Source: Sphingobacteriales bacterium
GTDB taxonomy: Bacteria > Bacteroidota > Bacteroidia > Sphingobacteriales > Sphingobacteriaceae
Length of the DNA: 34,451 nt
NCBI GenBank assembly: GCA_015654985.1
Contig: JAATFW010000029.1
Location: 1 to 34,451, forward strand
Reading direction: 5' to 3'
The notes beneath the pieces were generated by a model. That model did no database searches, had not been told where the DNA came from, and saw nothing but the letters and a program-made list of their open reading frames with translations. Both the position numbers and the translations under genes were made by a program. This document shows, piece by piece, positions 15,467 to 24,606 of this stretch (positions are counted from its first letter, which is position 1; every line of letters starts with the position of its first letter).

Positions 15467-17512
15467 ATGAAAAAAATAACAAATTATATAATCGTCACGG
15501 CACTGTGTGTTCTTTTGACTCAATGCAAAGACTATCTCGAAACTTCTTCGCCATCCAATACAGATGATACCTTTGTAACATCCACCACATCCGAAACTTT
15601 TAAAGCATTATCCTGGTGCTACGCCAACTATCGCCAAAATTGTGCGATATCACTGTATAGCTGGAATGATCCGGTCGGATCAGATGCCGAAATGTATCCC
15701 GAAGCGACTTCTACAAATAATCTCAATGCGATCATGCAGTCGGAAGCCATAACTGTTGACGCCCTTAAGGATCCGTTTAATAACCTTTACAGTAATATTG
15801 CCCGTGCCGCCAAACTAGCTGATATCATTGCAACAAAATCAGAATATCAGTCGGACGTCGCTTCAGGTACTGTTTCTGACTGGACTCAGCTTTACGGAGA
15901 AGCAATTACAATAAAGGCGTTTTGCTATTTTAACCTCGTAAAGCATTATGGCGATGTTCCTTATGGTTATGAAAACACCTATGTAGAAGATTATACCTTG
16001 ACTTCACGCTTTGATATTTATGATAATTTAATTGCTTCGCTGAAACAGGTTGAACCCCTCATGTATAAGATAGGAGAAGGAAGTATAACAGCCGAACGCT
16101 TCTCCAGAACGTTTGCAGATGCATTGATCGGCGAAATAGCCCTTTATGCCGGGGGATACCAGACAATCCGCACAGATGTTGCCGGCCTGTACGGAACCGT
16201 GCAATTCACCACAAAAGGCAAAGAAGAATATGGTTGCAAGTACGCACGCCGCAGCGATTATCTCGAATATTACAAAATTGCTGAGCAGTATTTACAGACT
16301 GCCATTGATAATAAGGGCAGCGTCAATCTGATCACTTCCGATGGAAGAAGCTATGCAAACAATCCGTTTCAGCGCCATTTTCAGTATATGGAAGATCTGC
16401 AGATAAGCCCGGAATCATTGTTTGAAATCGGTAATATACAGGGCGGACAAAGCGGCCAGACGACAACCAGCGATTACCCTTATAATTTCGGTCGCCCGTC
16501 AAACGGCGGTAGTTCTAATGCTGCTCCTTGTAAAGTCTTTGCTTCTATTCGTGCTATTCCGACGTTCTATTATGGTGAATATGAAGATGGCGACAAACGT
16601 AGAGATGTCAGTGTGACCGCTACCGGAAGTACCGGGGATGGGAATGAGGCTATGCTGGATTTTAAGCCCGGATCCAAACTTGACGGTGGAATTTCACTTA
16701 ATAAGTGGGACGATAACCGTATGAACCCTCCTTATTCTGCAGCTCAAAGACAGTCGGGCATTAACTACCCTGTTTTGAGAATGGCAGATGTGATCCTGAT
16801 GCTGGCAGAGGTCAAGGCCGAATTAGGAGAGAACGGAGATGCCATCACCCTCGTTAACCAGATTCGGGAAAGAGCTTTCGGCAATTCCAATCATAATATA
16901 AGCGGGCTGTCAGGCGAAGACTTGAAAGAAGCCATATTACAGGAAAGGAAACTGGAGCTTTTTGGCGAGGGAACACGCCGCTGGGATCTGATACGTTCGG
17001 GGAAATTTTCGGAAAAGGCCGTTGCTGTCCGCAATGAAATGACGGCGATGATCAACGACCTTCGTTCCCGCGGCTACCACATGTTTGCCAATGGCAATGT
17101 GATATCAAATTATATTCTTACAAAAAGCGTCAAATTAGATAATCCTCTTACTTATGATGCTCCAAATACAAGCGATCCGGTTCTATACCCCGGATGGAGA
17201 GGGCAATATAACTGGAGTACTTCCGATGTAAGCAGTAAGGTAAAAGGCACGAACCATAATGTAGCAATCAAAGGCCTGTTCAGTTATATCGATCCTAACG
17301 GAACAGAAGCCGCTGCTTTAAAAGCAGAAGGTTATACTGTAACCAATTGGGCGATAGATATTGTTAACAATGCAACCAGTTATGACAGGAACATTCTCTC
17401 CGGAATAAAAACAACCGAAGATCCACCCAGATATTTCTTTCCGATTCCTTTCGATACGATCAACAAATCGAAGGGAAAGGTAACAAACGGCTACGGATTA
17501 GCTCAACAATAA
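15467..17512 (+). CDS. SusD/RagB-family surface glycan-binding lipoprotein
   Basis: 681 residues with a lipoprotein signal (LLTQC, Cys20), so it sits on the cell surface as the lid of the upstream SusC channel. The family pattern is present: CKDYLETSSPS after the lipobox, TPR-like helices in the first half (EAITIKAFCYFNLVKHYGDV), and the C-terminal NYPVLRMADVILMLAEVKAE and ERKLELFGEGTRRWDLIRSGK motifs. It is longer than the usual 500-600 residues because of an extended C-terminal region after the ERKLE helix. The ligand is unknown. A strong hairpin follows 23 bp after the stop codon. Confidence 0.93.
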   Translation: MKKITNYIIVTALCVLLTQCKDYLETSSPSNTDDTFVTSTTSETFKALSWCYANYRQNCAISLYSWNDPVGSDAEMYPEATSTNNLNAIMQSEAITVDALKDPFNNLYSNIARAAKLADIIATKSEYQSDVASGTVSDWTQLYGEAITIKAFCYFNLVKHYGDVPYGYENTYVEDYTLTSRFDIYDNLIASLKQVEPLMYKIGEGSITAERFSRTFADALIGEIALYAGGYQTIRTDVAGLYGTVQFTTKGKEEYGCKYARRSDYLEYYKIAEQYLQTAIDNKGSVNLITSDGRSYANNPFQRHFQYMEDLQISPESLFEIGNIQGGQSGQTTTSDYPYNFGRPSNGGSSNAAPCKVFASIRAIPTFYYGEYEDGDKRRDVSVTATGSTGDGNEAMLDFKPGSKLDGGISLNKWDDNRMNPPYSAAQRQSGINYPVLRMADVILMLAEVKAELGENGDAITLVNQIRERAFGNSNHNISGLSGEDLKEAILQERKLELFGEGTRRWDLIRSGKFSEKAVAVRNEMTAMINDLRSRGYHMFANGNVISNYILTKSVKLDNPLTYDAPNTSDPVLYPGWRGQYNWSTSDVSSKVKGTNHNVAIKGLFSYIDPNGTEAAALKAEGYTVTNWAIDIVNNATSYDRNILSGIKTTEDPPRYFFPIPFDTINKSKGKVTNGYGLAQQ

Positions 17513-17535
17513 AAGACTCAACATTGATTTTAATT

Positions 17536-17568
17536 AAAGGCCGTTCTCCGAAAAAGGGAATGGCCTTT
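17536..17568 (+). terminator. Intrinsic terminator of the plus-strand SusC/SusD operon
   Basis: AAAGGCCGTTCTC pairs with GGGAATGGCCTTT-side bases to give a 13-bp stem with two G-U pairs and a purine-rich loop. It lies 23 bp after the SusD stop. The T run is short (three T inside the stem end), so termination is likely but not certain. Confidence 0.75.
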
Positions 17569-17592
17569 ATGATAACCACTAACGCTTTTTAG

Positions 17593-17724
17593 TATCTGAG
17601 GAAGTATAATCTTCATTCTGTTTTCTTTCCTTACAAAAACACACCCGGCCATCCAAAGAGGAATGAACAACAGTCGATGGCGGATAATCTGATCAACTTT
17701 ATTGATAAGACTATTAAGTGGTAA
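17593..17724 (+). pseudogene. C-terminal gene relic, possibly of an alpha/beta hydrolase
   Basis: Between the two facing terminators a plus-strand frame reads 43 residues to a TAA at 17722-17724, containing HSVFFPYKNTPGHPKR and ending ADNLINFIDKTIKW. The composition is protein-like and resembles the Gly-His-containing C-terminus of S9-type peptidases or acetyl esterases. There is no start codon; an in-frame TAG (17590-17592) precedes it. I read it as the tail of a lost gene of this locus. The family assignment is tentative. The rest of 17513-17893 holds only the two terminators. Confidence 0.35.
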
Positions 17725-17782
17725 GCTTACTTCTCAGAAAAAATTGTACTACAGGAAGTAACGATTACAGTTTAGACTATTT

Positions 17783-17822
17783 AAAAAAACTACCTCAAGC
17801 AACGGAAATTTGCCTGAGATAG
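17783..17822 (-). terminator. Intrinsic terminator of the minus-strand hydrolase operon
   Basis: On the minus strand CTATCTCAGGCAA (17822-17810) pairs with TTGCTTGAGGTAG (17802-17790) over 13 bp with two G-U pairs and a 7-nt loop, followed by seven T (17789-17783). It lies 72 bp past the GH2 stop codon and is a textbook terminator. Confidence 0.9.
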
Positions 17823-17893
17823 AATTGTCCAATGCTCCAAACCCCTGCCTTTGAATATTGTGTTTTGTGATGCCTCGCTCAGATTATTAAATT

Positions 17894-20800
17894 TTACAAA
17901 TCAGCATTTTGGTCTTTTTCTGAATACCGAAGTATGTTAAGTAATAGCTGCTGCCCGACAATATTAGCCTTATTAAGTTGAGAAGAGTTAAAAGTACTCA
18001 TCGAAGCATTTTCCCCGTCGCCTTCAGCCCTTTTAACAGCTTTCAGATCATGGATGCATGAAAATATGTCCAAAGCACACAGAATAATTTTCCCCCGGCC
18101 ATGAGGTACTATGCTTAATGCAGAGTAAACTTCCTGTTTATGGTCTGATACACATCCTACTACAGTCTCGCCATTAAACATCCTCAACCCTATTCTGCTC
18201 TTATTATAAGTAGCAAAACACTGGTATTCCCAGTTAAAGACACACGACTGGGGCAGGCCCTTAAATAATTCATGCTCTTTAACAAAATAATTACCACCAT
18301 ACCAAGAGGTACCAAGATCTTTCATACCGCGATAATCCACTACTTCTTTTTTTGCCAGATACGACGCCCATACATCGGCGTTGTTTGCTATAATCAGTGT
18401 ATTGCCTTCATTTACCCACTCCAGGATATCTGTTACCAGGGGATTCCCGGATTGAGGAGGTGTAAAAGAACCGATCAGAAGATATTTTCCCTGAGGTCTT
18501 CCGGATTTGAAATCTTTAAATGAGCGTATGCCAACTGTTTTAAGAAAGTTGCTGATCACTCCACTGCTGTCAGCTACCATACCGTCCACGGGAATACCTG
18601 TTGTATTAAGCTTTACCGCATACATTTTATCCTCTCCGGAAGCAGCTACTTTTCCATTGCTTATCAATTGCACTGTTACAGAAGTATAACCTTCACTCCG
18701 GGGAATTACCGGAAGTCCTGCAAATAACAGCTCGCCGTAAGTTGTACCTCCTGTAACATTCACCGGGATGTTCCTGTTAAAGATCACCTGCCCTTCTGCA
18801 TCGTTTACCTTTACTTCGAGAGTATAATTTCCATGGAGGTCTACCTCATTTACCAGATGAAAATCAACCATGGAGGTATCGCCTACACCCAAAACCTTCC
18901 GGTTCATTTTTACCGCTATAAAAAGGGGCCGGTTATATCTTGAAATGAGAGAAGGATCGCCTTTAAGATTCCGGTAATTGTCTACCACTCCTGAGTGATT
19001 CTCCAGTTTCATGCTTTCCCAGCCGTTCACTGCATAACCATCAATAATATCATTGATGCGGATATTCTCGATAGCCCGCCCCTGATAATAAAAAGAAACA
19101 TTACCCATTTTTCGTGTCAGAGAATCAACATTCGGGAACGCTTTGGTAAAACCATTATTCCTGAGGAAAGTATCATAAGCGTCGTACCATTTCAGATAAG
19201 TATCGCTTTCCCAGCCTATGTCTTTTCCGATTTTCAGTATTTCATCCCTGATGAGCTGAAGCCGCGGAGGAGTTCCAATGGCCCCCTCTTCTCCATAGTA
19301 GATAATTTCATCTTTATGACCGGTATATTTTAAATAGTCTTTGGGCCCCTTGTATAAATTATCGTGATAAACCCCCGGCCCCCCGGCGTGATGCTGGTCA
19401 AACCATCCATAATCGTAAAATTTTGTATCATAAGGCAATAGATGAAGTTTAAAACGGGCATCAGGACCTATTTTGATCGGTCCGTTTGACGAATTGTAAG
19501 TCATTATCCTCGTTTCATCAAGCTTGTGGCCTGCAAGCATCTCCTGCCTGTCCTGATCCTGGGGCTCCGCGCCCCGCTCGTTATGAAGATTATAGATCAC
19601 CAGGGAGGGATGGCTACGGTCCCGGCGGATCATCCTGAACAATTTCTCATTCCGTACAGCAAAGTAGAAATTGGCCTGCATTTTTCCCGCAGGGTCATTT
19701 ACATTGAACCGGTCGGCAGGATATTGGTTACCTCCCGGTTCTTCGAAGTAAAGTAAGCCCAGTTCGTCCGCATAGTTCAAAACGTTTGATTGCCCGATAG
19801 TCCGGTGAAAATTGAGCATATTAAGACCGATCTTTTTCGCCGATTCAATTTGCTTACGCGCCAGTTCGTCAGACGGCGCAATTCCATTGACCGGCCAGAA
19901 GCCCCATGATATAGAGGTACGGATCACGATACGCTTGCCATTCAGATAGAACTGTTGATCTCCGTTTACGTCCCTGACCTCAAACCATCTGAACCCAAAC
20001 CGCTGCTTATATTCGTCACTGCTTTTGTCGGCACCCTTCCAAACAGCAGTAAGTGTATACAGGTTTGGGTTTTCAACGCTCCATAATTGGGCATGATCAA
20101 GGGCGATTGTAAATTCAGAGGTATTAGTTCCCTTTTGAAGCTGGTTTACCGGGTAACTTTTTTCAAAAACTACGTTGCCCCCGTCCTTTACTTCATTTAC
20201 CTGAAGCAACAGGATTCCGGCAACAGGTTTTCCCAGCAAATTGGCAGTAGTAATCTCCACATCTACCTCGTTTACCCTGGGTTTATTTTTAACAAAGATA
20301 TCGTCAATAAAAACTTTATCCGTAGCTACCAGGTTTACTTTACCTGTGATTCCTCCGAATCCATGCGAAGGCTGTGTCCGGTAATCACCCCACATAAAAT
20401 TCTGAGAATCTCTCCAGTCGAAGTTACCATTGGGATCGGTAATCCTTACAGCTACTTCATTTTCCTTCCCGAAACTGACGGCATTGGTAATATCCGTTTC
20501 AAAAGGCGTACTGTTTACCAGATCATACCCTACCAGTTTCCTGTTTACAAATACTTCAGCTCTGAACCTGACACTTTCAAACTGAAGGGTCAGCCTCTTC
20601 CCTTTAAGGTTACTGGGAATATTTATTCGGGTTGTAAACCACGATACCCCCAGGTAATTGCCAGACACTCCAAAAGGATTTCCATTATCCCCCCAATAGT
20701 ACTGCTCTACCGTGGCAGGAAGATGAACCTCTTTGCCCCTGGATTGCTGAAGCACATCCCAGCCACCAGTTGGAATATTAACAGGCAATCGGGCAAGATT

Positions 20801-21031
20801 ACCAGGATGAGCAAATAACGGATCGTTTATCCATCTAGCCTTCTTATCCAGCCAGAGCTTCCAGTTGTTACCTGAAATATCAGTTACGATACGCCCGGAA
20901 GGATCACCGGCAACGACGGTTTCATCTTGACCAGAAACAGACTTCCGGCTTTCATTGGAACCATTTTTTAAAGTAAGACTGAACACATTTACATACAGCA
21001 AACACAACAAAGGCCAAAGAAATTTTTTCAT
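17894..21031 (-). CDS. Glycoside hydrolase family 2 enzyme, beta-galactosidase/beta-glucuronidase-like, with GATase-like C-terminal region
   Basis: 1,045 residues from the ATG at 21029-21031, where a signal peptide (MKKFLWPLLCLLYVNVFS) begins. An in-frame ATG at 21130 would overlap the preceding gene and give a non-signal N-terminus, so it is rejected. The order is a jelly-roll sugar-binding domain (about 50-210), an Ig-like domain (about 215-325), a TIM barrel (about 330-620) and C-terminal beta-rich and alpha/beta regions. The likely acid/base is Glu485 in IYNLHNERG and the nucleophile Glu581 in YYGEEGAIG, matching the GH2 Asn-Glu and S-E-Y-G-type positions. Residues 780-960 (KYLLIGSFTP, LEWVNEGNTLIIANN, GRGKIILCALD) resemble a glutamine-amidotransferase-like fold. 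GH2 members release beta-galactose, mannose, glucuronate or related sugars; the specificity is not readable here. It is last in the minus-strand operon. Confidence 0.88.
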   Translation of the reverse strand: MKKFLWPLLCLLYVNVFSLTLKNGSNESRKSVSGQDETVVAGDPSGRIVTDISGNNWKLWLDKKARWINDPLFAHPGNLARLPVNIPTGGWDVLQQSRGKEVHLPATVEQYYWGDNGNPFGVSGNYLGVSWFTTRINIPSNLKGKRLTLQFESVRFRAEVFVNRKLVGYDLVNSTPFETDITNAVSFGKENEVAVRITDPNGNFDWRDSQNFMWGDYRTQPSHGFGGITGKVNLVATDKVFIDDIFVKNKPRVNEVDVEITTANLLGKPVAGILLLQVNEVKDGGNVVFEKSYPVNQLQKGTNTSEFTIALDHAQLWSVENPNLYTLTAVWKGADKSSDEYKQRFGFRWFEVRDVNGDQQFYLNGKRIVIRTSISWGFWPVNGIAPSDELARKQIESAKKIGLNMLNFHRTIGQSNVLNYADELGLLYFEEPGGNQYPADRFNVNDPAGKMQANFYFAVRNEKLFRMIRRDRSHPSLVIYNLHNERGAEPQDQDRQEMLAGHKLDETRIMTYNSSNGPIKIGPDARFKLHLLPYDTKFYDYGWFDQHHAGGPGVYHDNLYKGPKDYLKYTGHKDEIIYYGEEGAIGTPPRLQLIRDEILKIGKDIGWESDTYLKWYDAYDTFLRNNGFTKAFPNVDSLTRKMGNVSFYYQGRAIENIRINDIIDGYAVNGWESMKLENHSGVVDNYRNLKGDPSLISRYNRPLFIAVKMNRKVLGVGDTSMVDFHLVNEVDLHGNYTLEVKVNDAEGQVIFNRNIPVNVTGGTTYGELLFAGLPVIPRSEGYTSVTVQLISNGKVAASGEDKMYAVKLNTTGIPVDGMVADSSGVISNFLKTVGIRSFKDFKSGRPQGKYLLIGSFTPPQSGNPLVTDILEWVNEGNTLIIANNADVWASYLAKKEVVDYRGMKDLGTSWYGGNYFVKEHELFKGLPQSCVFNWEYQCFATYNKSRIGLRMFNGETVVGCVSDHKQEVYSALSIVPHGRGKIILCALDIFSCIHDLKAVKRAEGDGENASMSTFNSSQLNKANIVGQQLLLNILRYSEKDQNADL

Positions 21032-21074
21032 TATCATGATTCGTTTATACCAACATCTCCATTTTAGCATGCTG

Positions 21075-21106
21075 AAAAAAGAGACTGCTCCTATCGGCAG
21101 CCTCTT
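21075..21106 (-). terminator. Terminator-like hairpin upstream of the GH2 gene
   Basis: On the minus strand AAGAG-G-CTGC (21106-21097) pairs with GCAG-T-CTCTT (21088-21079) around one mismatch, followed by a T run (21080-21075). It lies 12 bp after the beta-helix gene and 44 bp before the GH2 start, so it may reduce rather than stop GH2 transcription. Confidence 0.5.
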
Positions 21107-21117
21107 CTTTTGCAGCA

Positions 21118-22752
21118 TTAATAAGTCCACCTCGGATCGCCAATTGCCGTCCCTACATTACTCACAGTGCGTAGCACCGATTCTGCCGGCAAAGTAAAGT
21201 CTGTAGTAGCTGATGTCCATCCCAAATTAATCGACTGATTGCCGATCTGAGTGGTGGCCGAAGGAAATGTGAGGGCCACTCCGGATGCATTATTAAAATT
21301 GAAAACATTATTATTGTTAAAGATCAGCGTAGAGCCGGCTCCATTTGCCCTGATTGCGGCATTCTGAACGCTTTGTGCAGGCATAGGGACATTCCCAATA
21401 ATACTGTTCTTTATATTCACCGTGATTGGATTATCTCCGACATCCACTAACACATATTTATTTTGTGAACCAAAATTATTAAAAGTGCAATAATCAAACG
21501 TAACGACCGGTACCTTAGGCAATACGGTAGAGGAAGCAAACAACGCCGAACCAAACGTATAAAATGTAGATTTAGTAACCGTCATTGTGTTAAACTGCAA
21601 TTTACTCAGGTGAAAGCAGATATAACTCGAAGATGCCCCGATATCATATATTACACAATTTTTAATAGCAATTTCGTCCATCGAATAATCACCGGCATTT
21701 GAGCCGCGATCTCCTCTGAAAAAACTTGTTGATGCTCCGTGAATAATACAGTTGTTAATATTTACCTTAGTAAATGCAGCGATTTCTGAATTTGATACGG
21801 CCCCTGTAAGGTTGATAAAATATGAACCACCTGGTCCGGTGCCATCGCATTCTACATCTGAGAGAATGAGCCCTGCACCGGTTCCGCTTAAAGTAAATTC
21901 TTTAAAAAGGATTTTGGTATCAGAAGGATTACCCGACGTTGATTTAATGGTCAGCGTTTTTTTCAGGAAAGAGAACCCGGCTCCACTTGCATTATAAGTA
22001 CCAGGATTTAAACCTATTACCGCATTATCTGCCGCAGCAGTTATAGCAGCAGCTAAATCATCACCTGGATTGAGGATTACACTGTATACTGTAGCGACTG
22101 GGGTGCTGAATGACAGGATCCCCTTGCTCTTAGCATCAAGAAACAGTTCCGCGGTATAATTTACACCAGCGTTCAATCCTGTAATCACTTTCACTCCTGA
22201 AGAAAGCTCCGATGAAGAAAGCGGGTAATCCACGGATGCCCCACCGTCAGGTTTCAGTACAATTTTTGTTAACTCAGGATTCGGCTTCCACCTTAAAGTT
22301 ATAGAAGTTTCCTTAACTTCCACATCCCTGATTGGCAGGAATAATTGTTCACCAGTTATAGAAAAGCCGGGGCTAATTGCCCATTTTGACTCAGGTTGAT
22401 CGCCGTAGGCATTCGCCTTAATTCTTACGTAGTATTTCTTGCGGATCTGTAACTTGTCGTCAGTTACCGTAACACCAGTTGTATCCAGTGTTAAAGCAAA
22501 TTCTGAGCTTGCAAAAGTAGTATCCTGCGAGAACTCGGCTGTGTAGGTTAATTGTAAACCAGAGCTCAGCAACGGCGTTTCCCAGGTAATCTTAGCACTG
22601 GTCTCTCCGGTTTTTATAGATAAACCGCTTGGTTTGAATATGCGGGGAGCCACTAAGCCACCGTTAGGATCTTTTTTGCAAGAACCTGATAAACAGCTTG
22701 CTATTACAAAAAAGAGCAAGCCGTAAACATCTAATTTCTTAATCAGTTTCAT
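21118..22752 (-). CDS. Fn3/beta-helix surface lipoprotein (DUF4957/DUF5123-like)
   Basis: 544 residues with a lipoprotein signal (SGSC, Cys25). Residues about 35-225 form two fibronectin type III-like domains (SAKITWETPLLSSG; TSITLRWKPNPE). Residues about 235-530 begin LNPGDDLAAAITAAADNAVIGLNPGTY, typical of a right-handed parallel beta-helix as in pectinases, and contain repeated short strands (INNCIIHGAST, IKNCVIYDIG, FDYCTFNNFG, IKNSIIGNV). The end, TAIGDPRWTY, is characteristic of DUF5123-type proteins, which are common in polysaccharide utilisation loci, several of them for pectins. No lyase Asp/Lys/Arg centre can be assigned. It may bind glycan at the surface in place of a SusE/SusF protein or be an uncharacterised lyase. 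It lies 11 bp after SusD. Confidence 0.8.
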   Translation of the reverse strand: MKLIKKLDVYGLLFFVIASCLSGSCKKDPNGGLVAPRIFKPSGLSIKTGETSAKITWETPLLSSGLQLTYTAEFSQDTTFASSEFALTLDTTGVTVTDDKLQIRKKYYVRIKANAYGDQPESKWAISPGFSITGEQLFLPIRDVEVKETSITLRWKPNPELTKIVLKPDGGASVDYPLSSSELSSGVKVITGLNAGVNYTAELFLDAKSKGILSFSTPVATVYSVILNPGDDLAAAITAAADNAVIGLNPGTYNASGAGFSFLKKTLTIKSTSGNPSDTKILFKEFTLSGTGAGLILSDVECDGTGPGGSYFINLTGAVSNSEIAAFTKVNINNCIIHGASTSFFRGDRGSNAGDYSMDEIAIKNCVIYDIGASSSYICFHLSKLQFNTMTVTKSTFYTFGSALFASSTVLPKVPVVTFDYCTFNNFGSQNKYVLVDVGDNPITVNIKNSIIGNVPMPAQSVQNAAIRANGAGSTLIFNNNNVFNFNNASGVALTFPSATTQIGNQSINLGWTSATTDFTLPAESVLRTVSNVGTAIGDPRWTY

Positions 22753-22763
22753 TTCTTCTGGAA

Positions 22764-24590
22764 TTAGTATCCGTAATTTTGCACTGTCTTTGTATTCAGG
22801 TTAAGGGTTTCATAGTAGAAAGGAAGTACTTCCTTTTTGTTCGGTTCAAAATAGGTGGCGAAACCTGTTGCGCTGCCTGTAATGCCATCTTCATTTAGGG
22901 ATGCCCGCCAATTTTTAGTCGTATATCCGGTTGGGGCCTTTGAGTCTCCGAGCCCGGGCTGAAATAAAGTGGCAGAGGGCGAACCACCGTAAGTATCAAG
23001 CGTCCTGAATTCCTCTCCCGAAGTTACCAAATTATAAGCCGCAGGCTTTGAATAAACATAGCTTGGCAAATTGGCATAAACCCCTTCTCCGTTCATCAAT
23101 TGGCGCAGCTTGGTTCGCGTCTCGTCAAACTTACTTGCCATCAGGTTCCAGCGGATTAAATCATATTTCCGGATAGCTTCTCCCCCGAATTCTAATAAAC
23201 GTTCCTTTACAATAGCCTCAAAAAAGCCGGTATAATCGGTAGGAATAGCCGGTATCCGGCTTTCATAGCCCACAAACGCCCTTTTTCTGATCTCTAGTAA
23301 CGCATCTTGTGCTTCTGCCGACGGCCCGTTATTCAGTTCATTATCAGCTTCAGCAAACATGAGTAAAATATCGGCAAAACGTAATACAGGCCAGTTTACC
23401 GCGAGGTTCTGAGTGGTCCCTACAATGGAAGTCCACGACCTTCTGAACTTAGCGTCGGTCATGTTATTCAGCGTATTCATTACCTTCTGACTATTTGCAT
23501 CAATTTCATAAGAGCCAACAGTAACATCTCTCCGGCAGTCGCCTAACTGATCAAACTCATAAAAATAGGTTGCTATTGCCAGTATACCACCTCCGCCGCC
23601 GCCAAAACGCGAAGCCGAATTAATACGTATCCCGTTATAGTAACCCAGCTTAGTATCGGTCCGCGCCCCCGCTCCATAAGCACCCACCTCGAACATCAGC
23701 TCGTTCTTAGGATCGCTTCTTGTACTCGAGTGAAGTGATTTAAAAATATTTTCATATACAGGATTAAGGTCGTGCTGATCACGGCGTGCCATCACATCCT
23801 TACATTCATCATAGGCAATCTGATAATATTTCTTGTAGTCATTGCTTCGAATCATAGTATGAGATTCCTTATCCATCATATATCCGCCCCTGAACAATGC
23901 GATCCGCGCTCTCAGGCCCTTTATTGCACCTTTGCTCCAACGGGTATCCGGGAAGCCTGTCTCACTTAGCCACGGCACCAAATCCTCAGCATCCTTCAAG
24001 TCATCCAGCAAACTGTCAAGTACTGCTGTACCGGCCGTAACAGGAACATCAAGTACGGTTGTATTAGAAGACGGCTGCCACTGAGCAACAACACTGCCCC
24101 AGTTTCTGACAAGTACAAAGTAAAAGTACGCCCTTAAGGTGAGCGCTTCGCCAAGGTATTGTCCCATCAAAGCTTTACCGGGCGATCCTTCCTGATAAAG
24201 TGAAGATGCCCTTATTCCCGAAATACAAAGATTAGCACGTTCTATCCCGGAATAAAGCTGGTTGAATCCATTTTCCAGTTCACCGTTCTGGCTGCTGGCG
24301 CCATACATACTAATACCTCTCCGGTCTTGCGAACTATAACTGCCTGAAGTTTTAAAATCATCGGCCATCATTGCCCAAATAGTACCCTCCTTCGTTGTTC
24401 CGTTATCTCCGCACAACTGGTTATATATGCCTATAATAGCACTGTTTGTATTAGAGGCACTGGAATAGGTAGCGTCCAGCGATACGGTAGATGGAGATTC
24501 AACATCCAGGTAATTTTTGCAGGCACTAGCTCCCGTAATGAGGCTGATTGCAAGCATGCCTGCTAATATTTTAGTTATTTGATTTTTCAT
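22764..24590 (-). CDS. SusD/RagB-family surface glycan-binding lipoprotein
   Basis: 608 residues from the ATG at 24588-24590. An in-frame ATG at 24758 lies deep within the SusC gene and is rejected; the chosen start gives a lipoprotein signal (ITGASAC, Cys24) followed by KNYLDVESPST, the usual SusD beginning. The TPR-like helices (LGEALTLRAYFYFVLVRNWG), the NWPVLRFADILLMFAEADNEL motif and the KERLLEFGGEAIRKYDLIRWN motif are all present. Together with the SusC encoded 16 bp upstream it would form the second glycan import complex of the locus. Gly-rich FGGGGGGILAI near residue 315 is a notable but probably surface-loop feature. Confidence 0.93.
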   Translation of the reverse strand: MKNQITKILAGMLAISLITGASACKNYLDVESPSTVSLDATYSSASNTNSAIIGIYNQLCGDNGTTKEGTIWAMMADDFKTSGSYSSQDRRGISMYGASSQNGELENGFNQLYSGIERANLCISGIRASSLYQEGSPGKALMGQYLGEALTLRAYFYFVLVRNWGSVVAQWQPSSNTTVLDVPVTAGTAVLDSLLDDLKDAEDLVPWLSETGFPDTRWSKGAIKGLRARIALFRGGYMMDKESHTMIRSNDYKKYYQIAYDECKDVMARRDQHDLNPVYENIFKSLHSSTRSDPKNELMFEVGAYGAGARTDTKLGYYNGIRINSASRFGGGGGGILAIATYFYEFDQLGDCRRDVTVGSYEIDANSQKVMNTLNNMTDAKFRRSWTSIVGTTQNLAVNWPVLRFADILLMFAEADNELNNGPSAEAQDALLEIRKRAFVGYESRIPAIPTDYTGFFEAIVKERLLEFGGEAIRKYDLIRWNLMASKFDETRTKLRQLMNGEGVYANLPSYVYSKPAAYNLVTSGEEFRTLDTYGGSPSATLFQPGLGDSKAPTGYTTKNWRASLNEDGITGSATGFATYFEPNKKEVLPFYYETLNLNTKTVQNYGY

Positions 24591-24606
24591 ATCATTTGGC
24601 TTAACA

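Noticed and set aside
20087-20818. 243-codon plus-strand frame opposite the GH2 gene
   Set aside because: It is wholly antisense to a well-supported GH2 domain, has no domain or signal of its own, and no spacing logic with neighbours.
21032-21130. N-terminal extension of GH2 over the terminator-like hairpin
   Set aside because: Overlaps the preceding gene and hides the signal peptide beginning at 21031.
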